Source: a virus. Taken from it: a stretch of DNA of 64,000 bases. The position numbers and the translations under genes are program-made. Shown in pieces: positions 58,502 to 64,000 of this stretch. The first letter of the stretch is position 1, and every line of letters starts with the position of its first letter. Location of the stretch: positions 16,302-80,301 of IMG/VR virus record IMGVR_UViG_3300046557_000512; one strand, 5' to 3'. The notes beneath the pieces were generated by a model. That model was not told the DNA's origin. It saw nothing but the letters and a program-made list of their open reading frames with translations, and did no database searches.

Positions 58502-59371
58502 TCAAGCGGTCACGGTCGCGTCGGTCGCTTGCGTCATGTAGCGATTGCGGAACAGCTGGTAGAACCCATGATCGCGGTTGATGCTGATACCCCCGCGCGC
58601 ATGCTCTACCGTGCAGATGGTAGCGAGGCCCAGCACGTCGAGCACGTTGCGCACCTGGCTGCTCTGCGTGTCACGTCCACCGGACATGAACTTGTGCTGA
58701 TAGTCGCGCAAGTAAGCTGCTAGCTCTGCGTCGTTCACCAGCTTGTCAAAGCTAGCGTTCGACAGAAACGCGCGGTTGACCTTGTTACCGATCGGTGACG
58801 CGTCACGGTCTGCGACAGCGATAGAACAAGCGATGAACGCTTGCGTCACACGCTGAAAGCGCGATGCGTTACCGCAGATGAACGCACACACCTCAGTCAC
58901 CTTGTCGAGGCCCTTAGCGGTGAACTCGTTATTCGACATCACCTTGCGACGAATGACGTTCACCGGTTCGACGTTGAGGGCGAGGAAGCCGCGAGCGACA
59001 GCAACCGCGTTAGCGAGCATGTTGCGCTTTGCTTTAGCGTAGCTGGATGCGCTGTCATTGAGATCGAGACCCCGCGACTCTTCGAACGTGTCACGCGCCG
59101 CAAAGGTAGCGCGAATGTCGTCGATCATGGTGTCCACCGTGCCTTGATCGAACGAAAGCGCGATATCGCGCAACGACTGCATTGCGTCGCTATCGGTAAC
59201 GTCAATCACCGGTGTGTCGCTGTCGGTCGGTGCGAGCGCTTCAAGCACCGCATTGACGTCGACTTGATCGGTCGCGGTCAGCGTGTCGATCGTGATGGTT
59301 TCGAGGGCGACATTGGTTTCGTCGGTCACGTTGACGACAACCGGGGCTTGCTTGCGAGTGCGCTTAGTCAT
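58502..59371 (-). CDS. Unknown protein (289 aa) with atypical base use
   Basis: The first 75 residues are Thr/Asp/Val-rich and disordered. The rest is helical with a few cysteines and ends in a His/Arg stretch (HARGGISINRDHGFYQLFRNRY). Codon choice (many AGC, GCT, TTG, GAA-ending codons) seems less GC-biased than that of its neighbours. It has both a motif B hairpin in its leader and motif A copy 24 further up. No family is recognised. Confidence 0.6.
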   Translation of the reverse strand: MTKRTRKQAPVVVNVTDETNVALETITIDTLTATDQVDVNAVLEALAPTDSDTPVIDVTDSDAMQSLRDIALSFDQGTVDTMIDDIRATFAARDTFEESRGLDLNDSASSYAKAKRNMLANAVAVARGFLALNVEPVNVIRRKVMSNNEFTAKGLDKVTEVCAFICGNASRFQRVTQAFIACSIAVADRDASPIGNKVNRAFLSNASFDKLVNDAELAAYLRDYQHKFMSGGRDTQSSQVRNVLDVLGLATICTVEHARGGISINRDHGFYQLFRNRYMTQATDATVTA

Positions 59372-59396
59372 GGTGAGAACCTTTCAAGTGTGTGTT

Positions 59397-59412
59397 ACCG
59401 CACCGCTGCGGT
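59397..59412 (-). promoter_or_regulatory. Motif B hairpin 1 (gene 58502-59371)
   Basis: Stem ACCGCA/TGCGGT with loop GCGG on the minus strand, followed by GAAAGG and the ATG at 59371. A CTAAAG -10-like hexamer lies just upstream. Confidence 0.6.
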
Positions 59413-59562
59413 GACACCTTTAGAGGACGATTCGCTGTGCGGGGCAAGGGTCAAAATGTCCTGCAATTATAGATATTTCCGGGATAGTTTCGGACCATAT
59501 CAGCGAATCACCTAATCGATTGATCGATTCGTCATGCATATAGAGCGCGCTTCGCTCAATCT

Positions 59563-59586
59563 GGATGTGTGTTGTTGACTCTGCAC
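59563..59586 (-). promoter_or_regulatory. Motif A copy 24
   Basis: GTGCAGAG ... ACACACATCC on the minus strand, 191 bases before the gene that ends at 59371. It is the most distant copy from a start. Confidence 0.6.
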
Positions 59587-59612
59587 CGAATCACTCCTAG
59601 CTAGTGATTCGT

Positions 59613-59630
59613 CGGTGCAGCGGTGCACCG
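59613..59630 (+). promoter_or_regulatory. Motif B hairpin 2 (gene 59649-59801)
   Basis: Seven-bp stem CGGTGCA/TGCACCG with loop GCGG on the plus strand, followed by GAAAGG and the ATG at 59649. GTGATT lies three bases before the stem. Confidence 0.65.
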
Positions 59631-59648
59631 CTTTTGAAAGGTCTTCAG

Positions 59649-59801
59649 ATGGTCGACTTCTGGTGCATCTTCGCAGTGCTGAGCGCGTTTGCGATGGTCG
59701 TTCTCCTGGTCAAGCTGATCGACATGCGGGACGCGCGCACCATGACGCGCCGGCATCACCGGGTGCGGATCAACAAACTCGCAGATTTCCGCGGTCGGTA
59801 A
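59649..59801 (+). CDS. Single-pass membrane protein (50 aa)
   Basis: A hydrophobic segment (residues 4-23) is followed by a very basic tail (RRHHRVRINK). The ATG follows GAAAGG and a motif B hairpin. The longer frame upstream runs through the hairpin and is rejected. Function unknown; the topology suits small phage membrane modulators. Confidence 0.6.
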   Translation: MVDFWCIFAVLSAFAMVVLLVKLIDMRDARTMTRRHHRVRINKLADFRGR

Positions 59802-59877
59802 AACGGTCGCACGCTAGGGCCGCGCGTCCCTGGTGGCGCGCGGTCATGCGCAGCGCCCCGCGCGCTCCCTGGGCATC

Positions 59878-59921
59878 CCTCGGCCCCGCGCGCGCGCCAC
59901 TGGTCCCATGGATCCCCTAGG
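59878..59921. repeat. CCNNGG block 1
   Basis: CCATGG at 59906 and CCTAGG at 59916 are exactly 10 bases apart. CCTCGG lies at 59878. The 359-base gap 59802-60160 has no credible gene and holds this block, block 2 and a terminator. Confidence 0.5.
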
Positions 59922-60014
59922 CCCCGCGCTGCCCGATCCTTTCGCCGATCCGCGCCATCACCGGGCTAGCCGTATACCGCCACAGCCATAGCCGTTCACA
60001 AAGGCAGCCTTTCG

Positions 60015-60075
60015 CCGTGGGAGCCCGCGGGCACCGAGCTTGCGCCGATCCATGGGTGCCCTAGGCATGCCATGG
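60015..60075. repeat. CCNNGG block 2
   Basis: CCGTGG 60015, CCGCGG 60025, CCATGG 60050, CCTAGG 60060 and CCATGG 60070. The last three are on an exact 10-base period. Confidence 0.55.
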
Positions 60076-60097
60076 CGCGCCACCCGGCACTCTCGCG

Positions 60098-60123
60098 AAA
60101 AAGGCGGCACCATTGGCACCGCC
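60098..60123 (-). terminator. Intrinsic terminator of the 60161-60507 pair
   Basis: On the minus strand a 9-bp stem (with two G-U pairs) GGCGGTGCC-AAT-GGTGCCGCC is followed by TTTTT, 38 bases after the stop at 60161. Confidence 0.75.
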
Positions 60124-60160
60124 TCTCCCGTGGTGTGGATGATCGCGCGTATGGCGCGGA

Positions 60161-60298
60161 TTACTTGCCCTTCATGCGACCTCCCTTTCTGCGCGCCCAC
60201 CTGGCCCGCCTTTCCTCTCGATCCACAGCGGGCTCGCCGAACGCGAGATCCATGAAAACGATGGCGCTCGACACGCGGTCACGCTCGCGCCGGCTCAT
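60161..60298 (-). CDS. Basic 45-aa protein
   Basis: The ATG overlaps the preceding st​op by four bases. The product is Arg-rich with an amphipathic middle (SSAIVFMDLAFGEP). It is the second gene of a two-gene unit that ends at a clear terminator. Function unknown. Confidence 0.55.
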   Translation of the reverse strand: MSRRERDRVSSAIVFMDLAFGEPAVDREERRARWARRKGGRMKGK

Positions 60299-60507
60299 TT
60301 CGAGCCAAACCCGCAGCGCAGCTTGAGCTTGCCGGAGATCCGCGGAGCTGATGCGAGCTCGGTCGTGGTGACCACGCCCTGCTCGACCTCGCCACGGATC
60401 GCGCGGTCCCAGTCGCGCTTACGCATGCCGTTGGTCTCTCCCACGCCGACGCGCGAGACTGCTCCCCCGTTGCCCAGGTAAGCTGTGACCAGATCCTTCG
60501 TTCCCAT
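60295..60507 (-). CDS. Small basic protein (70 aa)
   Basis: The ATG has GAGAGG six bases upstream and follows motif B hairpin 3. The product (TKDLVTAYLGNGGAVSRVGVG, then KLKLRCGFGSK) is basic. No family is recognised. It is coupled to 60161-60298. Confidence 0.6.
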   Translation of the reverse strand: MGTKDLVTAYLGNGGAVSRVGVGETNGMRKRDWDRAIRGEVEQGVVTTTELASAPRISGKLKLRCGFGSK

Positions 60508-60527
60508 GATTGACCTCTCATTCGTGA

Positions 60528-60543
60528 TCAGCACCGCTGCTGA
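60528..60543 (-). promoter_or_regulatory. Motif B hairpin 3 (gene 60295-60507)
   Basis: Stem TCAGCA/TGCTGA with loop GCGG on the minus strand. TCAAAT lies three bases before the stem. Confidence 0.6.
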
Positions 60544-60634
60544 CCATTTGAGAGTGCGCGATCGCGCGTAGGCGGTCGGGTGGCGAATGAGAGGGAGCGC
60601 GCTGGCATCGAGAAACGCCTGGTGCCAGCGGACC

Positions 60635-60711
60635 CCTCGGAAACGCCTGGTGCGCGTGGACCGGGTGCCTGCATGCCATGGACTGCCTCGGGAAGCCTAG
60701 GCTCGCCATGG
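60635..60711. repeat. CCNNGG block 3
   Basis: CCATGG 60676, CCTCGG 60686, CCTAGG 60696 and CCATGG 60706 follow an exact 10-base period, with CCTCGG also at 60635. It is in the 340-base gap 60508-60847, which also holds the hairpin AAGGCGA/TCGCCTT near 60731-60760. No credible gene is seen there. Confidence 0.6.
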
Positions 60712-60847
60712 ATCATCGGCGCACAAGACAAAGGCGACCGAGGGAGCCCCGATCGCCTTGTCCCGCACCCAGGGGTTGAAAGGTCCTAAGACACCCTGGC
60801 TACTCGGTTCGTATATCTTGGCGCGCTAGGACCCGGCGCGCAAGTGA

Positions 60848-61027
60848 TTAGCCGACGTCGATCGGCATGATCGTGATTTCGGTGGGGCCATCGGACGCCT
60901 GGAGTTCGGCGAGAATGGGGTCGAGCGCGGTCATCATGGACTCGTCTGTATCGAGCCCCTCGATGCCAACCTCGATCACCGCGGCGAGTGCGACACGCTG
61001 GATGCCGGTGAGTTGGAAGCAAGCCAT
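60848..61027 (-). CDS. Small protein (59 aa)
   Basis: The ATG overlaps the preceding stop (TGATG). A beta-alpha-beta-like pattern (VALAAVIEVGIEG, MMTALDPILAELQAS, EITIMPIDVG) suggests a tiny compact fold. It is last in a three-gene coupled unit. Function unknown. Confidence 0.6.
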   Translation of the reverse strand: MACFQLTGIQRVALAAVIEVGIEGLDTDESMMTALDPILAELQASDGPTEITIMPIDVG

Positions 61028-61212
61028 CAGCGCTTGTCCTCGACGACACAGCGGAAGCGCGCGGTCACCCGCGAACCGGGGCCATCGTATAGCCGCGCAT
61101 TCACCGCCTTGGCGATGGCACGCTGACAGTCGGCCGGCGACCGGAAGCTGTCGAGCTGATAGATATTGCCGACGCCATTGATCGTCAGCACCATGACCAG
61201 GATGTGGAGCAT
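61027..61212 (-). CDS. Small exported protein (61 aa)
   Basis: The ATG overlaps the preceding stop. An N-terminal hydrophobic stretch (LHILVMVLTI) is followed by a polar part with two cysteines (DCQRAIAKAV ... FRCVVED) that could form a disulfide after export. Function unknown. Confidence 0.6.
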   Translation of the reverse strand: MLHILVMVLTINGVGNIYQLDSFRSPADCQRAIAKAVNARLYDGPGSRVTARFRCVVEDKR

Positions 61213-61289
61213 CAGCGCATGTCCTCGATGAAGCACACGCCGGCGGGGATGACCGCCAGCACGAGCATGATGATGCCGATGAAGTCCAT
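61212..61289 (-). CDS. 25-aa membrane peptide
   Basis: The ATG follows GAAAGG and motif B hairpin 4. The product is one hydrophobic segment (FIGIIMLVLAVIPAGVCFI) with a short acidic end. Its stop overlaps the next start. The motif B leader and coupling are the reasons to accept so short a frame. Confidence 0.5.
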   Translation of the reverse strand: MDFIGIIMLVLAVIPAGVCFIEDMR

Positions 61290-61312
61290 GTTTCGCGTCC
61301 TTTCGATACCGC

Positions 61313-61326
61313 GAGCACCGCTGCTC
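61313..61326 (-). promoter_or_regulatory. Motif B hairpin 4 (genes 60848-61289)
   Basis: Stem GAGCA/TGCTC with loop GCGG on the minus strand. A second related hairpin, GCACC-AGC-GGTGC, lies directly upstream (61331-61343). Confidence 0.6.
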
Positions 61327-61382
61327 ACGAGTATTGAATGCACCGCTGGTGCGCGGAACGCGGGTGGCTTATATATCTGGCA

Positions 61383-61466
61383 CCTCGGGATACCGCGGTT
61401 GCGCCGTGCAACGCCTCGGCGAGCCTAGGGTGCCCATGGGAGTTCGCGTGCCGCGGGGAGCCGTGG
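61383..61466. repeat. CCNNGG block 4
   Basis: CCTCGG 61383, CCGCGG 61393, then CCTCGG 61414, CCTAGG 61424 and CCATGG 61434 on an exact 10-base period, then CCGCGG 61451 and CCGTGG 61461. It lies in the 424-base gap 61290-61713, where I see no credible gene. Confidence 0.6.
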
Positions 61467-61713
61467 GAGTGTTGGCGCGAGAGGGAATGCGCTGGTGTGG
61501 CGGTGCCGCGGGGATAGCGGGAGTTCGTGGGGTCGGCGGCTGGCTCGGGTGCGCGAGAAGCCAATTGACAGAGGCTTGGCGCCCGCCGACCACCCTACCA
61601 TCGGCACGACCCGCTATACCCGCTCTGCCCCTTACGCTCCCCTAGCCTGCACGCTGCCCGTGCTCTCTCATTCTCTAGGTTGCCGCAACCACGGTGCCCT
61701 CTAGCTTAGCGCT

Positions 61714-61902
61714 CTATACGCTCTCTGCCCCTATGGTTCCTCTATACGTTGAACCACCTGCCCATGCGCTCAGCGCTGCTCCCAGGAGACCGAGGATCCC
61801 TGGTGCCGTGTCTCCTACCCATAGCGCTCCTATAGCGTTCGACAGCATCATCCCTGCCGAGATCAGTGCGAGCTTGGGTGCTAGGGTTGCTATGGTGTTC
61901 AT
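61714..61902 (-). CDS. Small membrane protein (62 aa)
   Basis: The ATG has AGGGGAAGG upstream and overlaps the preceding stop by four bases. Two hydrophobic segments are present (residues 9-28 and 32-47). It is the last gene of the long coupled operon that begins at 63642. Function unknown. Confidence 0.6.
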   Translation of the reverse strand: MNTIATLAPKLALISAGMMLSNAIGALWVGDTAPGILGLLGAALSAWAGGSTYRGTIGAESV

Positions 61903-62219
61903 GCTTGCCTTCCCCTCTCGAAGTCCTCTTGCGACTGCCACACCCCTTTGATCCCTTTACGGTTGAGCGATGCCAGTCTGCGTTCTTCCCTGGTGGGTGG
62001 TGGAGCTCCGAGCCTGTTATCGTTGATGTGCTGCCTCAATGCGTCTCTTGCCGCGATCGATCGTTGACGGGCTTGCCGGTGAGTGTCGCATTGCTGGTTA
62101 TGGCGCCATTGATCCTTGCAGATAGGACACGTCCTCCATCCCTCCCCGATCTCGCGTTGGGTTTCGCGTTCGGCTTTCAGCTCGGTCTTGATGCGCTCAT
62201 AGGTGGCCTGGTCCATCAT
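61899..62219 (-). CDS. Zinc-site protein (106 aa)
   Basis: The ATG at 62219 overlaps the preceding stop. A charged N-terminal helix leads to CPICKDQWRHNQQCDTH, a CxxC ... CxxH zinc-finger-like site, followed by a basic half. This suggests a nucleic-acid-binding protein. No family is recognised. Confidence 0.6.
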   Translation of the reverse strand: MMDQATYERIKTELKAERETQREIGEGWRTCPICKDQWRHNQQCDTHRQARQRSIAARDALRQHINDNRLGAPPPTREERRLASLNRKGIKGVWQSQEDFERGRQA

Positions 62220-62539
62220 GCCTCGAGATTCTTGGGTGGGATGCGTTCGACCAGCCTGAGCTCGCCGTCGATGTTGAGGTAGCGTTCGATCGTGCCATCT
62301 GCGAACACGCCGTAGCCGCTCCACCACTTCCATGCCGTCGGTTCCTCGGGTTCGGTGACCTCTATGGTGTCGATCGCCTCGCCATTCTTGAAGCGCGTGA
62401 TCTTGTGGATCCTGGGTTTGCCCAGCGTGCCTCCTACGAACATGGCGCCGTCGAAGCCTTCGATATGCGGCTTCAGCCAATCGGGCGCTTTCGCCATGTC
62501 GATTCCGGTGAACGGCTTGCTGATCTGCGGAATGGTCAT
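62216..62539 (-). CDS. Unknown protein (107 aa)
   Basis: I take the ATG at 62539 with GGAAAG upstream, overlapping the preceding stop. The beta-rich, Trp-containing product (HKITRFKNGEAIDTIEVTE, AWKWWSGYGVFADG) has no recognised motif. Confidence 0.6.
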   Translation of the reverse strand: MTIPQISKPFTGIDMAKAPDWLKPHIEGFDGAMFVGGTLGKPRIHKITRFKNGEAIDTIEVTEPEEPTAWKWWSGYGVFADGTIERYLNIDGELRLVERIPPKNLEA

Positions 62540-62715
62540 TTGCTTTCCAGTTCCCATCTCAGAGCCTGTGCGGTCACGATCGCGATAGGTCGGTCGCCGC
62601 CAATTTGCTCGCTGCTCGGTTCCAAGTCGATGACGAGGGTCGCCTTGCCGAAGATGTATGTGTGGCCGTTTAGCCTGACCTCGCCGGGGCCGAGGGTGAG
62701 GTTCATCTTCTTCAT
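62536..62715 (-). CDS. Small beta-rich protein (59 aa)
   Basis: ATGA overlaps on both sides fix its limits. The product (LTLGPGEVRLNGHTYIFGKA, then LVIDLEP) is probably a compact beta fold. Function unknown. Confidence 0.6.
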   Translation of the reverse strand: MKKMNLTLGPGEVRLNGHTYIFGKATLVIDLEPSSEQIGGDRPIAIVTAQALRWELESK

Positions 62716-62996
62716 GCCGCTGCCTTATTCTCATCGACCCACTTGGTCAGCCATGCGTCATAGGCATCGTGGTCGACCAGGGAGGCGCTCTGTCCTGATC
62801 CGCGCGGGCCGGGCATGAACGCCTCGGGGTGCTCGCACTGGAAGTCCCTGATGCGGTCCCTGTTCCAGAACGTGAAGCCGCCATCGAACGCCGGCGTGTT
62901 GAGCTTGCCGCGATCGATGGCGGCCTGATCCTCAGGGCTGTTGCCGTGCGCACGCGCGTAATTGGCGTAGCGCGGGTTGTCGCCTAGTTCGGTCAC
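62712..62996 (-). CDS. Unknown protein (94 aa)
   Basis: The sequence (DNPRYANYARAHGNSPEDQ, then GGFTFWNRDRIRDFQ, and YDAWLTKWVDENK) resembles short proteins seen in early regions of many phages. No function is known. The stop overlaps the next gene. Confidence 0.6.
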   Translation of the reverse strand: MTELGDNPRYANYARAHGNSPEDQAAIDRGKLNTPAFDGGFTFWNRDRIRDFQCEHPEAFMPGPRGSGQSASLVDHDAYDAWLTKWVDENKAAA

Positions 62997-62999
62997 GTT

Positions 63000-63221
63000 C
63001 TACTCCTCGTGTTTGGTCCAGCCAGCTTTCGCCGCTGCGCTGTGCGCCTCGATCGCGCGCTCGATTGACTTCTGGGCGTCGCGGAGCTGAGACCATGCGT
63101 ATGATGGGTCGGACAGCTCGCCGAAGCCGTTATAGACGCGGCCGTCGAAATAACTGAGCGCCTGGCTCGCCTTCTCCGTTGCCTCGACGATGATGTTGGT
63201 CTGCTCCTTGGCGATCGTCAT
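63000..63221 (-). CDS. Helical small protein (73 aa)
   Basis: Largely one or two helices (EQTNIIVEATEKASQALSYF, LRDAQKSIERAIEAHSAAA). The ATG overlaps the preceding stop by four bases. Function unknown. Confidence 0.6.
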   Translation of the reverse strand: MTIAKEQTNIIVEATEKASQALSYFDGRVYNGFGELSDPSYAWSQLRDAQKSIERAIEAHSAAAKAGWTKHEE

Positions 63222-63418
63222 CCTCGGTCAATCCTTGCTTGCCGCAGCGTGTCATTGCTGCCTGCCTCTATATGAGCATATGCCTTGGCGGCGTCGAGAA
63301 GCGCTTCCCTGAAGCCGATGTGCGTCAGGTAGCGCAGGGCTGTGTTGGTGGAGACCGGCGTCTTGGTCGCCATGCTGGTGACGAACGCCTCGATCGCCCC
63401 GTCCTCTGCGACGCTCAT
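63218..63418 (-). CDS. Helical small protein (66 aa)
   Basis: The ATG overlaps the preceding stop. The sequence (TALRYLTHIGFREALLDAAKA) is helical, with no motif. Function unknown. Confidence 0.6.
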   Translation of the reverse strand: MSVAEDGAIEAFVTSMATKTPVSTNTALRYLTHIGFREALLDAAKAYAHIEAGSNDTLRQARIDRG

Positions 63419-63642
63419 GCCGCGGTGAGGTTCTGGCTATAGGTGGAGACCAGCTCATCCACTTTGTCGTAGCGAATCGTCTCGACGGGCTTGAACTCAT
63501 TTTCGATTTCGCTGACCAGCGCTGCCAGGTCTTTTTCGTTGCCGCGATACGCGTTGCTCTCGACGGTGTGAGCCTCCTGGCCCGCCTCACCGAGGATTGC
63601 GACCATTCCTCTGCCGCGCTCGTTTGCGTAATAAAGCCTCAT
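63415..63642 (-). CDS. First gene of the right-end operon (75 aa)
   Basis: The ATG at 63642 is preceded by GAAAGG and motif B hairpin 5. The alpha/beta product (MRLYYANERGRGMVAILGEAG ) has no recognised family. Its stop overlaps the next start, beginning a chain of eight coupled genes. Confidence 0.6.
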   Translation of the reverse strand: MRLYYANERGRGMVAILGEAGQEAHTVESNAYRGNEKDLAALVSEIENEFKPVETIRYDKVDELVSTYSQNLTAA

Positions 63643-63663
63643 GCCTTCAACCTTTCACTACGC

Positions 63664-63677
63664 CAGCACCGCTGCTG
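63664..63677 (-). promoter_or_regulatory. Motif B hairpin 5 (operon 61714-63642)
   Basis: Stem CAGCA/TGCTG with loop GCGG on the minus strand. TAGAAT, a good -10 hexamer, lies three bases before the stem. Confidence 0.65.
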
Positions 63678-63690
63678 ACGATTCTACTAT

Positions 63691-63704
63691 GTGTTCGATC
63701 GACG
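63691..63704 (+). repeat. Iteron-like single site
   Basis: GTGTTCGATCGACG differs from the repA iteron by one base. It lies just upstream of the -10-like hexamer of the right-end operon, where a -35 or operator would be. One isolated copy may be chance. Confidence 0.35.
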
Positions 63705-63723
63705 AGGCATGCGGGTGGCATCA

Positions 63724-63999
63724 TCAGAAGATCGCTCTTGCCGCGAGATCGTCCTCATCCTTGTCGCGCTCGCGGGTTTCGGCGCGGATCTCTGAGCGCA
63801 TGATGGCGCAAGGGAGAATCTGGTCGGCCGGGCAAGCATCTTCGCCGAGCCAATTCTCGAGCCTGGTAAGCGTGCCTTCGTTGTCCTCATAGACCGAAGC
63901 AGCGCGCTCCAGCGCGTCGTGGACGCATGGGAAGTCCTCATAGAGGTGCGTGCCATCGGGATCGTCCCAATGCAGCCGCATAGTCCGCGCCTCCATCAT
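63724..63999 (-). CDS. Unknown protein at the right edge (91 aa)
   Basis: Possible starts are ATG 63999, 63996 or 63981, and the frame may begin beyond the window. The acidic product (LHWDDPDGTHLYEDFPCVHDA) contains two further cysteines. Function unknown. Confidence 0.5.
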   Translation of the reverse strand: MMEARTMRLHWDDPDGTHLYEDFPCVHDALERAASVYEDNEGTLTRLENWLGEDACPADQILPCAIMRSEIRAETRERDKDEDDLAARAIF

Positions 64000-64000
64000 G

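Noticed and set aside
58196-58723. 175-aa plus-strand frame after doc
   Set aside because: Low-complexity Gly/Arg/Ser content, no start signals, and it runs antisense into gene 58502-59371.
2350-59586. Motif A as an ordinary sigma-70 or sigma-54 promoter
   Set aside because: No -35 at the right distance is shared by the copies, the core is not AT-rich, and the sigma-54 TGGC/TGC pair is absent.
59958-60200. 80-aa minus-strand frame
   Set aside because: It passes through the terminator and the CCNNGG block, and the neighbouring frame 60161-60298 is better supported by coupling.
1-64000. tRNA genes, integrase, DNA polymerase, RNA polymerase
   Set aside because: I looked for each and found no cloverleaf with plausible anticodon arm and none of the protein signatures. 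They may lie outside the window.

Overview
The window is a 64 kb piece of a larger tailed-phage genome (siphovirus-type tail) that also carries a complete plasmid-style maintenance kit, so I read it as a temperate phage-plasmid. Both edges cut through dense coding sequence, so the genome continues on both sides. The base composition is GC-rich, and the RepA-type initiator (replication initiator protein A family), lambda-like minor tail proteins and GC-rich codon choice suggest an alphaproteobacterial, possibly sphingomonad, host. The host call is inference.

Left block, minus strand (1-13970): a CobT-like pair (HExxH protein plus VWA protein), a helix-turn-helix regulator, an iteron origin with repA (about 3.3-5.0 kb), a kinase-fold protein, primase, DnaB-type helicase, PhoH ATPase, HNH endonuclease, a metallophosphoesterase, and a lysozyme/holin cassette. 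Two small forward genes (14207-14943) separate this from the virion genes.

Virion block, minus strand (14970-40376), in canonical order when read right to left: small and large terminase, portal, scaffold, capsid, neck and tail-completion proteins, major tail protein, a frameshifting gpG/gpGT chaperone pair, tape measure, gpM/L/K-like tail-tip proteins, a J-like protein and a very long modular fibre. A minus-strand module of two ParB-domain proteins, a zinc-ribbon peptide, an unknown protein, an ABC ATPase, a GNAT acyltransferase and a winged-helix protein follows (40667-44421).

Right block, plus strand (44523-58138): SF2 helicase, nucleotide-metabolism genes (two P-loop NMP kinases, dCMP deaminase, Nudix), ParA with a small partner, nested spanins, DNA ligase, many small translationally coupled genes, a 2OG-dioxygenase-like protein and a Doc-type toxin with a tiny putative antitoxin. 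The far right (58.5-64 kb) holds coupled small genes, mostly on the minus strand, separated by unusual GC-rich noncoding DNA.

Three features cut across the layout. First, 24 copies of a 24-bp motif (motif A: GTGCATrG, six variable bases, ACACACATGC) sit in the gaps in front of almost every transcription unit. Second, five genes at the right end share a 5' leader hairpin with an invariant GCGG loop and a covarying stem (motif B). Third, the gaps at 59.8-61.5 kb hold CCATGG/CCTAGG/CCTCGG hexamers spaced exactly 10 bp apart. The parA and doc operons have sigma-70-like promoters instead of motif A, which fits a split between maintenance genes and lytic genes.
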